In this document: piece after piece, positions 46,001 to 61,000 of the stretch | Position numbering within the stretch: the first letter of the stretch is position 1 | Layout of the letters: each line of letters begins with the position of its first letter | Assembly: GCA_024516035.1 (NCBI GenBank) | Contig: CM044960.1 | Location: 21,158,668 to 21,222,667 of the forward strand | Direction: 5' to 3' | Length of the DNA stretch: 64,000 bases | Origin: Bactericera cockerelli | Lineage: Eukaryota; Arthropoda; Insecta; Hemiptera; Triozidae | Position numbers and translations under genes: made by a program | The notes under the pieces: model-generated | Seen by the model: only the letters and a program-made list of their open reading frames with translations | The model's database searches: none | What the model was told of the DNA's origin: nothing

Positions 46001-49000
46001 TGTCGTCTCACCAGTAGTTCTGCATTAGAATAAGTTTTTCATATAAAAAATACCCTTAATTTCATTTGTATGACAGTTGTTTTTTTCGAGTCGGCTACGG
46101 CATTATAATGAAAGTATTTTATCTCTTATCAGCTAATCACGCTTATCAGTGAAAGTAATTACTACAGAAGGTATTGACAAAATTTAACATGAACCACGAG
46201 ATTCTAAAGTGGCTGTTGCCTCATCAAAAATACCTTGATATTATTGATCAATATCCCTATATTAGATTTACAACTGTGACATTGCTTAGTAGGTAGATTC
46301 AAATGTTAGTTCTTAAGCATATTAGTAATATGAGGAAGATTGTGCATTTAGGGTTGAAATAGTGAAGGGTCAAAAAGAATAAAAATGAAGGCTGATCTCA
46401 GCGTGCATGGAAAATATTGTGTTAAATGTTAATGCATGAAAAGTTATCATAATATATGCTAGTGCATGGAAAGTAATGTCTTCGTGAAGTAAAAATGTGA
46501 AATGTATTTTACGTTTTCAGAAGCGTGTGCAAAATGTGCAATTGGTAATTGTTCATATAATTTTAGTGTTTTTTGATGTTGGAATAATAACATAAAAAAA
46601 CTATTTATTTATATCTACATTTGGGTTCTGGAGTGTTTTCATTAATAATTATTTAGGTTATAAGTTAAAAGGTATTTTAGGTAGCTTCATTAAAAATGCG
46701 ATTCTGAATGATTAGGTAGTACTTTAGTAAATCAAGAGGTTAAAATAAAGAAGGAAAAAAAACCACCCACTGTTGAACCTCGAGTCCTTAAATACTGACC
46801 CAGTGTGATGAAATAATTTCGGTTGGGCTTCTTTACATTATTTTACGAAAGAAATAAAATTGTTTTGTTATTTATTTTCTAATTTTATGTTTTAAATAAT
46901 ATAGAAATCCTCAAAAAATGAAACGATTGTTTGAAGTCAAGTTGAACATTTGATGTTCTAATAATAATAATTTTAATAGTGATAATAAATTTATCATAAT
47001 AATAAAAATATTTTATTATTCTAATGATTTTTTTAACATTATAACTTTAATGTTCTTGAAAAGTACATTGTACTGATGGAACACGTGAAAATCTGTTAAT
47101 AGATATGAAGAAAAAATAACTTTATTATTATAATTATCATAAATAATTGTAGTTAGTAAAAAAAATTCTCCCCCACAAATCCTAACTCTTATATTTGTTT
47201 TTAATAAATAGTAAGTTAATATTTTTTTAGTGAGCACAAAATTTATTTATTTATTTTAAAATTTAGGACACAGCTATTTTTTACTTTATAAGGCTTATGA
47301 GTTTTTTCTTTGATATTTAACAAAAAAAAAAAGAGGTAGTATACTGATGTGAATTTAGAATCTCTATTACTACTTGGATAGAACGCACTACATTTTAATA
47401 GAACTACTTATTTCTAATAAAAAAATTGCTCTTACATTTGTACTTATCTATCTATGTTTTTTTTCTTCAAATTAAATGTTCTATTTATCTAAAAAAAATT
47501 CTATACCTCGGATGTGAATTGTATTTTTCTTAGGAAGTTCTGGAGTAAAGGTGGGAGGGGGGTGATGCTCATCTGCAAAATAACAGGAGAGAGGAAATCT
47601 AGAACTAAGTGTCTAACTATAGAAAAAATAATGATTAATTTACTAATGGGTATAAACCCCATACTCTGTATCTCAAGAGAAAGATTTTTTTTGAAGCTAC
47701 GAGGGTTCAATGTCTAAAAATAAATATAACGAAAACATCCATATCAAGTTAGTATTGACTACCTGTAGGATAAAAGTATCACCAAAATAATCTTCTCGTT
47801 GAACACAATATTAGTGGATATGCAAATTGAACCAATTTTATGTACATGAAAATTACACTGCACATTGCATAATTAAATCAGTTTACAGGCGTACATAAGA
47901 TCAAAATCCATGCTAGTGTTCAGGAGTACAATACATGAGAATAGTTTCTCCAAGATTTAAATTCAAGTTATTTTTTCATACCAAACTCACTTCCCTCGTA
48001 CAGCACCCATGGACGAGTTATTTTTAACACAAACTCACAACAATTTATTTATTCTTAAATTTAACTTTCTTCAAGGTAATTTATAAAAGATAAATTAATT
48101 TTATTCAAATCTTAGAGATGTAAGTGAAACTGTCCATGGTTTATATTATAGTGTCTTAGATACTTACTCGTTTAGTGATGAGATTGTTAGTCTTATGTGC
48201 CAAAGTCCGTATCTCTAGACTAGTTGTTTTGCATTTTTGAGCCAAACTCGTACTATTTTTACAAGAGCATTGAACAAATTCATGAAAACAGATGATATCT
48301 TCAACATTAGAAAAAAACTACAATACATTTACTAGGTGCTAAAAATATCTACATTATCTTGCAATTTATGTACATAAATTTCGTCAAATATCTACTTTTA
48401 TTATTTAGGCGAGACAGCACTCCTAATGAAAACAATAAATTTCATGTGCTAATAAATATTGTAAAAATGTCTACTTTGTGAGAGGTCAAAATAAATAGAT
48501 GAGCTACTCTACGTGATGCAAGGAAACAAAAATTTAACGTTGAAGAAAGCTTTGACGCAAATTAAAATAATCCTACAGTAAAATATAAGAAAACAAATTA
48601 CTTTAAACTAGATTGTTATGGTACTACTATTAAATTGAAAATATGTGTATTTTTTCCGTTGGTTATATCTTATATTTAATTTAAATTATAAAATGATTAT
48701 GAACGGACATCTGTTTTTGCAATACTACCTCTTTCTGTTTAAAAAAGTTTGTTTAGGGTGTAATAATTGTTAAAAATAATTGTGTTTAGGTTCGTTCTTT
48801 TTTCATTTCATTTTTGAAAATATTTAAAAAATCTAGGATTATTCGTTTTATTCATAAAAAATTGTTTAAAATAGATTTTAAAATTCACTGCAGTCATAAT
48901 AATGAAACTGTAAGCTTTCAAAACACAATGTCTAAAAAAATAGTTGTAGGTACATTAATTTTTTTTTTTTTTAAACATTTTTATTTATTTATTAACAATA

Positions 49001-52000
49001 TCGGATTTTTACAAAGGTTCTTTTCCTAAGCTAATAATAAAAGCTTCTAATTATATTTGACGATAAAAAAGCAATGATAAAAAATTACATTTTTAATGAT
49101 AAAAAAGGACTGATGAACTTTTTAAATAATCGTTTTATAAAATGATCACTAGAAGAAAAGATATATGTACGTATAGGAAAGGGTTATAAAAAATATTAGG
49201 ACAGGAGATACATATTGTTAAATCACCGGTTCAGCATACAGGACGTCAAAATTCAAGATCAGGTGGCTTTTACATTTATTCTTGTTATCGTGTCCAATTA
49301 AAAATTGTATGTTTTTTTTATATAAAATAAGTAACATAAAAATATGATCATATTGATTAATTTTTTAATATGACATGGGGCACCATAGATATTTTTAGAC
49401 TTTCAAATATATATCTGCTTATGCTAAAAATGGTCTACATAAACCTGTCTATGGATTGAAAATAATAATTACATATTTTCATAAAGGTATTTTCTACGTT
49501 CATTCAAAAAAGCTTTTTTTATATTAAGGTATTTATTCTGAAAATAAATTAGGGATATTACCTAATGATTTTACAAGCAAAAGTAATTAGTAATTATTAT
49601 ATGATAAAGTAGCATACAAATTGCAATGGTCAGCAATTGGGACGTTTACTACAAACGGGAGGAAGAAAAGTGTGTTATAGGAATAATGCGTTAGTGAGGG
49701 TCATTAAAAAACCTAACTTACTTGGTTCAGAGAAAGGAAACTCAACTTCGCCTAAAAGAAAAGTAAAAAGAAATAACAGAAATAATAAAACCAACAAACT
49801 TCAATGAAATGATTGTTATGACACTGAGACTAATATGAAATGATATAATGAAAACATTTCAGATTAAAACCACACCAGGCTATTTCAAAATAAAATTCAT
49901 GAGAAACTGTTTGTAAAACAAAACACCTATTTCTATTTTTTTTTTTTTTTTTTTTGAAAACATTTCATAGGAAAGATACCACACTCAAATTGATTCATAC
50001 GCACACAAAACACTGATTTTAAAATAAGAAAAAAAATATAGCCACAGTTATTGTAAAATATATATTCCCAAGTCTTGAGAAGAAAAATATCTATAAACAC
50101 ACAACATGAAAAAAATCACACCCTAAAACAAATTTAAAAAACCCTTGGGTCTATGATAAGTGATATACATAATTATATACAAGTCGTCCATTTTCTTACA
50201 TTTGAAATTCTGCGGTTCACATTGTCCACTTTTTGTGACATGATAATGTTAAAAAAGATTAAATTATAAAACCGAGAAATACAAAGGAAAGAAATGGGTC
50301 TGGTAAACCAATCAGACTTTTTCCAGAGGATTCACTTGGAAATGAACTGCTGTATAACCCTGTATGTTGACATGCACCACTTTAATTCCATAAAAAATAG
50401 ATAGATTTGGTTGTGTCAAATTAGAAATATTTTTAATGAAACCATTAGGAAATTGTGACAGTTTTGTACCATTAACTTGATAGTTTACTCTTCTATTCTG
50501 TGAATAGGAATCCTTCAAGTACGCAAAGAAAAAAGTCCGAGGAAAGGTAGTATTTCTTAGAATAGCCAATGACAAGTGAATGTTCGTACATATAGTTTTT
50601 TTAGTATCCAGAATCAATCCATATGTATTGCTTTAAAATAAAAGAGAATTGTCACTGACCACTCAAAAGAAACCATCCTGTTATAACTAAGAAGACAATC
50701 ATGCCACACCGAAATAAACAAAACAAAATAAAAAAAGAAACCAATAATAATCTCAAGTTCTATCTAATATTTGCTTTTGAAATACTTGAGGTGACTCAAA
50801 ATTAATAGAAAGTGCTACGTTATTGTAATCTCTATTTTAAGGTTGTCTTTAAGATACTTTTGCATAACGTCCGAGGTATAACATCTGGCTTTAACTGAAT
50901 GTAGCAATGTATTTCAAAATATATTTAAATGAGCCTTGTGGTCTAGTAAAATTGTAAGACATATGATTGTTTACCAAAAATTGTCTTTATATTAAGTGAG
51001 ATTAAATTCACATCCTCTGATTTTTTTATAACATAAGTATAATCTAAACAAAATATAATTCAACATAAAGAAAAACAAAACTCTTTAACACAAAACACAA
51101 ATAAAATAAAAGACATACTTGCTCTCCCCACCATCTGAATAGCTCGAACACCTTTCCGAAACGTGGCCACTGATATTTCCGATGAAGTTCATAAACAAGA
51201 GTGGAAAGGGAGAAAACGTATCATGTAAGTTAATTTTTGGTTTCATGGTTTTAATGTAGAGATAACTTTCTTAATGAGGAGGAAACATGTTTTCATTGGA
51301 ATTAATTGGATTTGAAGAAGAAAAAAAAATCATAAAACTACATGGGTAGGTGTAGGTACATTAAAAGTTAAGGTTACATCATTGTCTATATTTGAGTGTA
51401 TATGTATTTTATAATTTCAGGAAAATAGAGTTTTACCGGTATTTAAAAAGGGCTGTGATGTATTAGCAAAAAATTAAATACTTACTTGTGATCTATGTAT
51501 TTATATGAAAAATATCAACTTTGTTGTTTAAAAGTTGGTACTTTCATTAATTGGATTGGAATATCAATGATGCACTTTTTGTATATGAGACAAATGACTT
51601 TGTTAGTAGTGTATAAAAGGCATAAAACGTGCAAGTTATGTGAAACACATTTGTATATATTTATAAGTATAGGTATGCACAAGAAAATATGGTTAGATGA
51701 AACATAAGTGAACATAAAAGATCTAGATAGAATTATTTGAGAACGATCAATCTCGGTACATACATAGTACTAATATGTACAGGCAATATAAAAGTATTAA
51801 TTTGTTTTATGGTGTAAGGACATTATTTGATTTTGGTAGCATGAAAATAATTTATTTACCCGACCTCAGTAGCTTGATCGATAAGGCAGCGGACTTGTAA
51901 CCTGGAGGTCGGTGGTTCAAGTCCCGGTTTCAGCGTGGATTTAGTAAAGCGAGTTTGAGTAGTTGTGATATCACGTAAGTGATTTACACAAATATGATAA

Positions 52001-55000
52001 CTTTTTTTTTAAATTTCATTATTTGTTAGTTGAACCTACGGTTGTTAGATTATTAGTAATAATTTATTGTTGGTAAAAAATGCGTCTACCGATATGCTTG
52101 GAAAAATATGAAGAAATATCAAGAGAATAATAATTATGATAGAAGCAGCCAATACTTAGAGAGAACGAATTAGGAGCAGCGTGAAGACTTTTAGTAGGTA
52201 CATAAAGTATAGAATAGTAGGTCAATTACGTAAAAGTAAGCCAACAATAACAGAAGGAATGTACGAAAATCCAAGCAAGAATGTATGAGATAAGAGAAGG
52301 TAGATAATTTTATTTCTAATCTTAGCCTTATTATAAATGACTAGCAGTATTGGAATTTGAACCATTTTAAATTGTTTATCGTGTAAATTGGAAATTCAAT
52401 AGTGTTGTATGTATGAGAAAAACAATCGGATCTGAAATTTCACTCCATTAAAATTGAGAATGTTCGAATTCCCTAGTTTCCCTTGTAGGAACTCAATTGT
52501 TATTATCTACTCCATATTTTTCAATCTATCTTCTTGATTGGATGAAAGAAAATATTAATATTGTAAATAGATCCACAATTTTTGATCTAATTTATAAGAA
52601 GCTCTATCAGCAAAAAAACGGAAGGGTTTTCACTTCTTTCAAAAAAATAAACAAAAAAATTGGCATGAGCAACATTAAAGGGCACTTTTTTAGTCTGCGT
52701 TCAAAATATGTGTTTCGTACAAAAAGAGTTTGGTTATGTACTTGGGCTCAGGCGGAACAAGAAGTGTGACGCGACCGATGGATAACCAATCTGTTGTGCG
52801 TAAAAGTACTGCTAAAGTCAGATGATTCTTTATACTATTTGTATATTCTATTGCATTATAATATTCAAATCTGAGATTTTTATGGTTCTATTCCGTCTGC
52901 CTTTTCATAACAAGCTCGCACTCTTTTGTACACAGACACAAGTAATTAGTATAGCACTCTACAGAAGCACGCAGAATGTTGCCCCTACCATCGTACTCAG
53001 GGGGCCCCATGGAGTCTCCCTTCACCATTCCTTCTTGCATCATCAACATTCCAACATCTGGAAAGAAACTACTTGTTATTCAACTACTCGAGAATTAGAG
53101 AAAGGATTGGTGTCTTGAAATTAATCCTTCTTGGCTGTAAGGGAATACAATACAACAGAAACTATTCTAGAATGTAGAGTTCTTTGCTGAATCTGAGGTT
53201 ACATCAATATCGAAAACGATTTTGATATCTGGAGATATGTCACAAAATTTTCTATACCTACAGTATGGTGTAAAATATAAAGGCTATGATATTGAAACAA
53301 GAAGATGCAACTATTTCTTAAAATTTATTGTTCAAATTCCGATTTGAATTTCATAATTAAAAAAAACCTTGTTGTATATTGTGTAAGAATGTATATTAAA
53401 GTAGATATTATGTTAGAAGTAGATATAGTTTTAAACCATTGAAACTTCATGGCTCTCCGTTGATTTGCAGAAGTCTGGACTTCGGATGTACTCGTGTACT
53501 TTTGTTGAAAGCTATCAATAATATTATATTATAATGGAGGGTATGAAGTTTCAACAATTTTCGAAGACTTATTTATAAATATATACATAAGATAGAAGCA
53601 AAAATCAAGTCAAGTAGGTAATTTATTAAGTGGGGGGAAAAAGATAAAAGTATAAAAAAATATTTGAAACTAAATAAATAATAGTTACGAAATAAAATAA
53701 TTACCTCATTTCAACACAGAATTGTGATTTCAAAAAAGAAGCATTATTTGCAACGAAAAGGTTATAACAAATATGGAGACAATTTTTTTGTCGCTTGTGA
53801 ACGTATTAGAAAGAGAGGTAAAAGAAGTGAAGTACATATTAATTAGGGATAAAGGGAATATGCATGTTTTTTTTTATCAATATTAAGAAATGAGGGTCTG
53901 ATACTCACAGTTTTTACATTTACACTTTTTGATTAGAGTCTCGTCCTTGATATCTTCATGACAAGCTTTGCAGTAAAACCACGCTCTGAAACGAAATGGA
54001 AAGAATACTTAACTGATTCTTTTACTTCAAATCATATACAAAGATACTCGGAAGCATTATGCTTGTTTATGTAACAGTAAGAAATCTCGCAACTTCGTGA
54101 GCAACAATGGTTTTGTTTTTTAGACTCTTGCTAACATTAAAAATATACCCAGAAGTCCATGGATCAATAAGGAAATCATTGATCTCATTGAAAAAAAGAG
54201 AAAATATAAACAAGCTAGAACTATTAAAACAAAGTACAATACAAGTATGGGAAAAAGTAGTTTACAGAACTATAAATGAGTAAATAAACCAGCTCTTATT
54301 CTATCACTGAAGTTAAGCAACTCTCAGCAAAGTTATGACTTGGTAACCATTCAAGTTCGAATCCTAGTGATGCTGGCTACTCCCAGACCCACTCGGGCTG
54401 GTAACCCACATTATAAAAGGAAAGAAAAAAAAATCGAATCGAAATAAATAAAAGTGTTTCTCTATGTTTATTATATCACAATTTTCTAGTGGGTAGCGCA
54501 GAATTATAGGACTTTTCCGTATCTTTAATGTTCTAATATCTTATTGTTGCCTGTAATTCCCTGGTCGCTGGCTGCTTACAAAGCAAGTACTCATTTTTCC
54601 TCACGAGGTATGAGTGGACCCCGGACAACCAAGTACAGAGAAGAAAACTCCTGCCCTGCTGGGAATCGAACCTAGGTCACCGTGCGTGCAAGCTTAGTGC
54701 GCTACTCCACTTGGCCACGGTGACTACTTAAAAATAGAAACAGGGCAATATCTTATAACAGATAAAATGGAGAAAGCGTACAACTTAATAAATAATAGTA
54801 CCTAATTTTGGTAAGAAAAAGCCATGGGAAATGTGATTGAAGATGAAAATGGGAAGCTATTTTTGAATGATCTTATGAATAAAAGATGAAAAACTACATA
54901 TATTATATTGAATTCTTATATGATGAAAGAGATTTCATTTTAAAAGTTGAAAATAAGTAATTTCTATGTACCTTTTGACTTCATCAGCGGATTGAGCAAT

Positions 55001-58000
55001 GAAGAATCCTTGAGTATTGGCTAAAATTTTAGCTCCCCTTGGATTGATTGAAATTTTACTATCCCGTCCATCTTCCCCTTTGATTTCAATTGCTAGGAGT
55101 AGGAGCTTCAGTTTTGTGAAGCAAAGCCTGCAAGAGTAAATGAAACATTAATTTTATGTTTATAAATGTGATCATTTATCTGGGTTTAATGTTTTGTACC
55201 TTATTTGATATATTACTCACTAATGTGAGCTTTACTAATTGAGAATAAATTGAAGGTAATTTAAAAATTAATGCTAGTCGTACTGTATAATAGGGGAAGG
55301 TCACATTGTGTGCCATTGCAAAAACTTGAGAGAATAACTGCTCAAGTATGAGTCACCTAAAAATTCTGTCTTCTCTGAATGGGTTGCGCACTGATGTGCA
55401 CGTGAAATATTTGGATATCATTCCCTGACGTCATCTTATGTGATCTCTCTTTGCACCAGTGTATAAAGATACGTCATCTCATCTGAGGTTGGAGACTATA
55501 TCGCTTATGATGTTATAAAGCACGCACATTGATATTGACGAACAAAAACTACAAACAGAATGTACCAAAAGTCCCAGCAGAGCCCTCTAACTTTTGAACG
55601 GCTAGGAATTTCAGTTCTGTTTTTTTTCCAAGGATAGGAAAAGGACCATGGCCAATCCGTTGGATAAGTCAAAGTGTAGGTTCGAACGCCGGAAGTAGCT
55701 TCTTTGGGAGAAAATTGTCGTTTTCTCGAATACACAACGTCAAAGTCAATGTAAAAAAAAGTTTAATAATAATCATAAAATAAAAATATTATAACAGGTA
55801 TTTATAATTTTTTTACAATTTTTATCGTAACAATTGAGAGCTAGGGGTTTTGAAGTTGAATAGTGACCTTCTGAACAATCTGTAGATTTCTGGGATGTTA
55901 AATTTGTTTTTAAGGAGAAAACTATTATTCTTTAAAAAACTACTCCCGGGGTTCAAAGGTATTTTGCCCTTACCAGTGCATTTGCCTTAATTTTTTTCCT
56001 ATCCTTGGAAAAACAGAACTTCAAAATTGGGGTATGTTCAAAAGTAAGAGGGGGCTATTGGCGCAAAAGACCTGTTGTAACACAGAGTCAAAGCACTCAA
56101 TGAGAAAAAAAATATAGGGTCTCTTCTAGGACTTTGAGGATACTCGTATAGATACTATGAGACTCATTGAGATTAAACACAGGTATTATGTGTATCTCTC
56201 TTCTATGAGTATCTATACTAACTTGGTAAAACAGTTTTTTGAGCCAAAGTGTCCAGGAAAAACTAAGTGCCCAAATAAAGTGAATTTACTTACATAATAT
56301 TTATATTATGTAAAACATATGTACCTATGTGTATAAAGAAGGAAGATAAAGAAAACTTGGGTTTTTACGAGTTTTGGAATAGTTAGCCTTATTTTGGTAC
56401 CGAAAGTTTTTGTTCTTCTAGACCTAGACTAGAATAGTCCAATGTTGTGTCAATGAACAATTTCTTATGTATTACCTATCGTTATTTTTATTACTATTTT
56501 AAAATACCTCTTGGAGATATTGCATAAACAGACTTAATGGTCCCTTACTCATTGATAGATCTTGGTCGTTAAACATTTAATTTTCGTTTCAAAATTGATA
56601 ATAGGACATAACATAAACCCACTTTTAGTTAATGTTGGTTGTACTAACATCAAAGTTCTGATTAGAATTTAATCAGAATGACAATGAACCTAACTCTTTT
56701 TTTTCTTTCTTTTTTTGAACAATTTTCACGACTTAAGTGGTAGGTTACCTATTCAACATTTTTTTATCCAAATTTTCAAATAATTTCAATTTCACATATT
56801 TATTGTCCATTGATAAATTAACCAATCAGAGGACTGCAAAACTTCGAGTAATAAAGAACTCGATTGCAACAAATTATACAGTCGATATCTCAATTAGGAT
56901 GAACGAAGCTTTCGCTAAAATTCTATTGAGAACTTTGTCTATGCAATACCTCGCTAATATTATCATTGAGTTTAAAATATATTAAGAAAAATGAGTCGAA
57001 AAAGATTATCGTGCAATTTTTAACCAATACCAGTCAGTATTTATCCATACCATACGATACCATGATTCATGCACTACTTGCTACTGTAAAACATAAAAAT
57101 CACATGTATCTAAAATACTAAACAGATTTATTAAACACGTTTTACCAAGCAGATAAATTATGCAATTTTATTGTTCTAGTTCATTTAAATAAAATTACAC
57201 CAAAATAAAAATCTGCTGCAAAAGAAGCATATAGGTGACTAAGAAAAGCATCTATTCGAGAATACCCACAAAGATATTATTCTACATGGCATGTATACAG
57301 GTGAGTATTTAATAAATAAATCTGATAAGTTTATCTGATAAATATAAAGGATCTGATAAATACACATTCCATATTAATATAAAGGACTGAATAATTACCA
57401 GTTGCACCAAAAGAGTATAAACAGAACATAATAGAAAAACCCTCTAATTTTTAAGTCGCCGATTTTCCTGGTTTGCTTATTACTTCTTACAATTCAGTTT
57501 ACAATAGAGATCTATGTGTACATATTTGGTAAGTAGTAACAGTGTAACATCAACAACAAAATTAGAATTCTGTTTTATTACCAGACTGCTTGGATTTTTT
57601 TTTTACCACTGTAGATTTTTTCACCTCGTGTAGACTGCTTGGATATTTTTACCTATAATATTTACAATACTGCTCTACTTTTAACAAATTACAAAGCTAC
57701 CTACACTAAAGCAAAGTTATAATCTTATATACATAGATAGATATGTAGCAATAAACAGGCCATGTTTTTTGAGAATTGAGCTACCAAAAAAAGATAGCAA
57801 CACTTTTAAAAGTTGTTCTTTGATATTTTCTTTTTCCAAATTATCTTTGTCACACAAGACATGTTGTTTTATACCTTCTCCTGAATCCATGAAATGAAAC
57901 CTAGTGAAATGGTTTCGATACGTATCCACACTTGGTTACCAAGATTACATATAGGATTGATTATCTTACAAAGGAAGATAGATTTTCTCTATCATATCAG

Positions 58001-61000
58001 TTTTTTTATTTCGCTCATATTGTACTGTCTTCTTCATATTTAGTACTGCTGTCAACATCAGTAGCTCCATCGTTAAAGCAGCAGACTCATAACGTGGAGG
58101 TTGGTGGTTCTAGTTCCAAGAATAGCGATTTTTTAAAAGGTGGGTAATTGTGTTATCATAAATATGAAAATCAATACAAATGTATCAAACTGTATATTTG
58201 TACTCATTTCTTGTTGAATACCAATTGTTTCTGCCAATGTACATAATTATATCTACTTTATGTTACTTTAATTACATAATAATCACGTAATTTTCTAGTA
58301 ATATCTCGTACCTACAGTAAAGAAAAGTGTACATTTATTAATCCAAAGACAAAAAATTAATATTAAATTTAATTATAGTAAATAAATTTACCATTCCTCG
58401 TAAAATTCTAGAATCTAATGTGCTTTATGACAAGTAGCATGTCCATTGGATAATAATAAAATTGTAAATCATCGACCTTACTAATGTAAAAATATAATTT
58501 ACTATATTTATAAAAACTAACAATATTATATGAAGGGAAATAAAAGATACATACTTTCGTGATGATACATTTTTCTACAAAAATAATTGAAATATATTTG
58601 AAAATGTGTTATTTTGTCATTCATTGAGATTGTCTGTTCTATATGGCTGTACTAGATATTAAAGTTCAAATACATATACTTACTATAGATACGCATGTGG
58701 TTTAGTATACCGTGTCGTATATTTTACTAAAAAGTATAAAAATGTCCAAATCATCTAAATCTAAAGCACTTATGACCTAAAATCTAAATCACAAGTCCAT
58801 TATAAATTCTTTGACCATTAAGGACTGGTCTCACCCAAGTAAAGATAACATTTAACTTGTAGTTCTGATTCGGGCTATTAATAAAAGTCCGAATGTATTC
58901 ATAGTTTTCATTAGGACTACACAAGGTTAAGTACATGGGCTTTATTTGCCCTGTTGGAGTTTTGAACAGTTTTTGAGATTCTTTGTAGTAACACAGAGGC
59001 ATTCAAGTTGAAATTCTCATTCATAAAATGAGGTTTGGAACTATTTATACTAAGAAGGTCTTGTGCTCTCTATTTACACTATTTCTAACTATAATATAAA
59101 AAGTCTTGAATTTTGAATCAAAAATGGTTCTAATGCATACATATTTAAAGAAATTGAATGAATTAAGACAAAATTAATAAATGAAAAAATCTAGGAAATC
59201 AGTGAGTTCATCTTATAAAAATAAAAACATTAAGGTTATATATAATTATGGTCTACAAATAAGTCAATAATATTCTAATTATTTAATTATGTAGGTACTA
59301 TATTTTTTTATGTGTCTAAAAATAAAAACAATATCCTTTTATCACAACTGAAGAAAAATTATCGAAATATTGAAAGTTCAAAATAACCACCAATGGCTGA
59401 TACCTAAGGCATTAAAGATGCCTAAGGATTACCAAACAACTGTAAATATTAAAATATTTTGTATATATTTTGAAGTTTTTTCTTTCATTTTATAATATTT
59501 GGTTGGTTGTTTTGTATTTTAAAATAAATTGTAAAAAAATAATAATCTGGAGTGATTTTAGAGGCAAATCAAGATGCACTAAAAGTTATTTTTAGAGAAC
59601 CGTGCTGGTATCATAATAATAATAAAATTATTAATAATATTGATGCTTAAAGCATTTCTATCACCTCACCCTCAGAATGCTATTATTAAACAAATGAGTA
59701 TCTCAAATGTCTCATAGTTGTTTATTATTCAACCTCAACGCATGGAATTGAAGTTGAAGAAAAACAGAAAAAATCTATGAATCAGCTTATCGGATATTTC
59801 AATATAAATACTTCATTTTGGTCGATTTTTTACGTAATTTTTTTTAAAAATTAAATCATTATTCAATATTTCTTTTATTTAATTTCCATAAGTTTCAAAA
59901 TAAATAAATAAAGCAAAATATAGAAACAGAAAAAAGCCAACAATCAGATAATGCAAAAAGTGAGAGGAACATATTGTTGCACTTAAAGAAGAATTTATTA
60001 AAATAAATGAGAAATAACAGATAATAATCAAAAAGAGTTGAGAAAAAGTTATGCAAGTATGAATATTTTCCAGAATTGAAAATTGCTTATTGGTACAGGA
60101 GTTATTTTGTATAATTTGGTCCAGGTATCTGTCGAATATGATGTTCTCACATTAGGAAATAGAAATATTATTGTATAATTATCAGCCACAGTATTCATTT
60201 AATGGGCCAAACAGTTCTAAATTAGGAATAATGAGTTTTAAAAAATTGGGCCAAATTCTGCTAATAGTGAATCAGTTGTTTGTCTATGTGTATATTACAT
60301 TAATGTCAATTTCATTGGTTCATATCCACGTTCATGAATACAAAATATTATGTTCCCTAGGTAACTTTACAAAACCTCTGTACCAATAATGAATTCTAAT
60401 ATTACATTGTTTTATTGTTTCGAAACTCTTCTAAATGTGTCGGAATGATCTAATTATTTTTGAAGTATTGATTTCGTTAAGTGTATTGTTTAGTCATAAC
60501 ACCAAGCAGAGACACTTACTCGCTTGCCTGAGGAAATGTCATCCCTGTGAAAGAGGGAGACAATGTTTCGGTGTACATTTCACACCCAGTCCCTTGTAAG
60601 TAATCGTTCTGCCATGCTTGTGTATCGGGGGACTGCAAAAGAGTTCAAAAATGAAACAACAAAAATCTCACTCTCAACGAAAAAAAAAGAAGAGAGAAAA
60701 AAAAACTAAAAAGAAAATTATTTTCGTAATTAAACTGAAGAAGAAACAAAACAAGCAACATGGAATGCAAAAATATTCTTTATGATAGTTCAGTAGTTGG
60801 AAAAGAGTACCTATCTCTGGTTTGACGGGGCTTGTGGGAGTACCTCAACAGTTTATTAGTATATTATGTTCGTGGTAAACTACCTAGATAGAGACCACTA
60901 GATGGTAATTCGACTCGGAGCTTTTGGGTTCCAACAAAGTTTAGTGTAACTCATAAGACCTAAAGTATTTTACAATCCCAGAGACTGATCTAATCCTTCA

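Larger units (their letters stand above)
43989..51118 (-). other. slo linker introns around the microexon
   Basis: Introns 43989-49721 and 49752-51118. They contain SINE B at 44488-44851, a hairpin near 45618-45652 (TTTTCTTGGCGTTG and near-inverse) and long AT-rich stretches. This is the variable part of slo, so unrecognised alternative exons could be present; none passed frame and splice checks by eye. Confidence 0.7.
51170..60519 (-). other. slo introns between RCK1 end and linker
   Basis: Introns 51170-53908 (with the candidate cassette), 53986-54971 and 55128-60519. They contain SINEs D (51864, 58050), the truncated 5S SINE (54285) and SINE A (54472). The 5.4-kb intron 55128-60519 shows no other recognised structure. 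Confidence 0.75.

Noticed and set aside
47990..48030. A slo exon on the minus strand around TCCATGGGTGCTGTACGAGG
   Set aside because: It has a donor-like AAGTGAGT, but no acceptor is found upstream and the frame cannot be joined.
51119..51169. Alternative slo reading [14 protein letters not shown]
   Set aside because: It looks plausible alone but is out of phase with both neighbouring exons; [16 protein letters not shown] is the in-phase and conserved reading.
51864..51936. A functional tRNA-Thr(TGT) gene
   Set aside because: A and B boxes and the anticodon loop are recognisable, but the acceptor-stem ends do not pair, and a body and second decayed copy at 58050 show a SINE.
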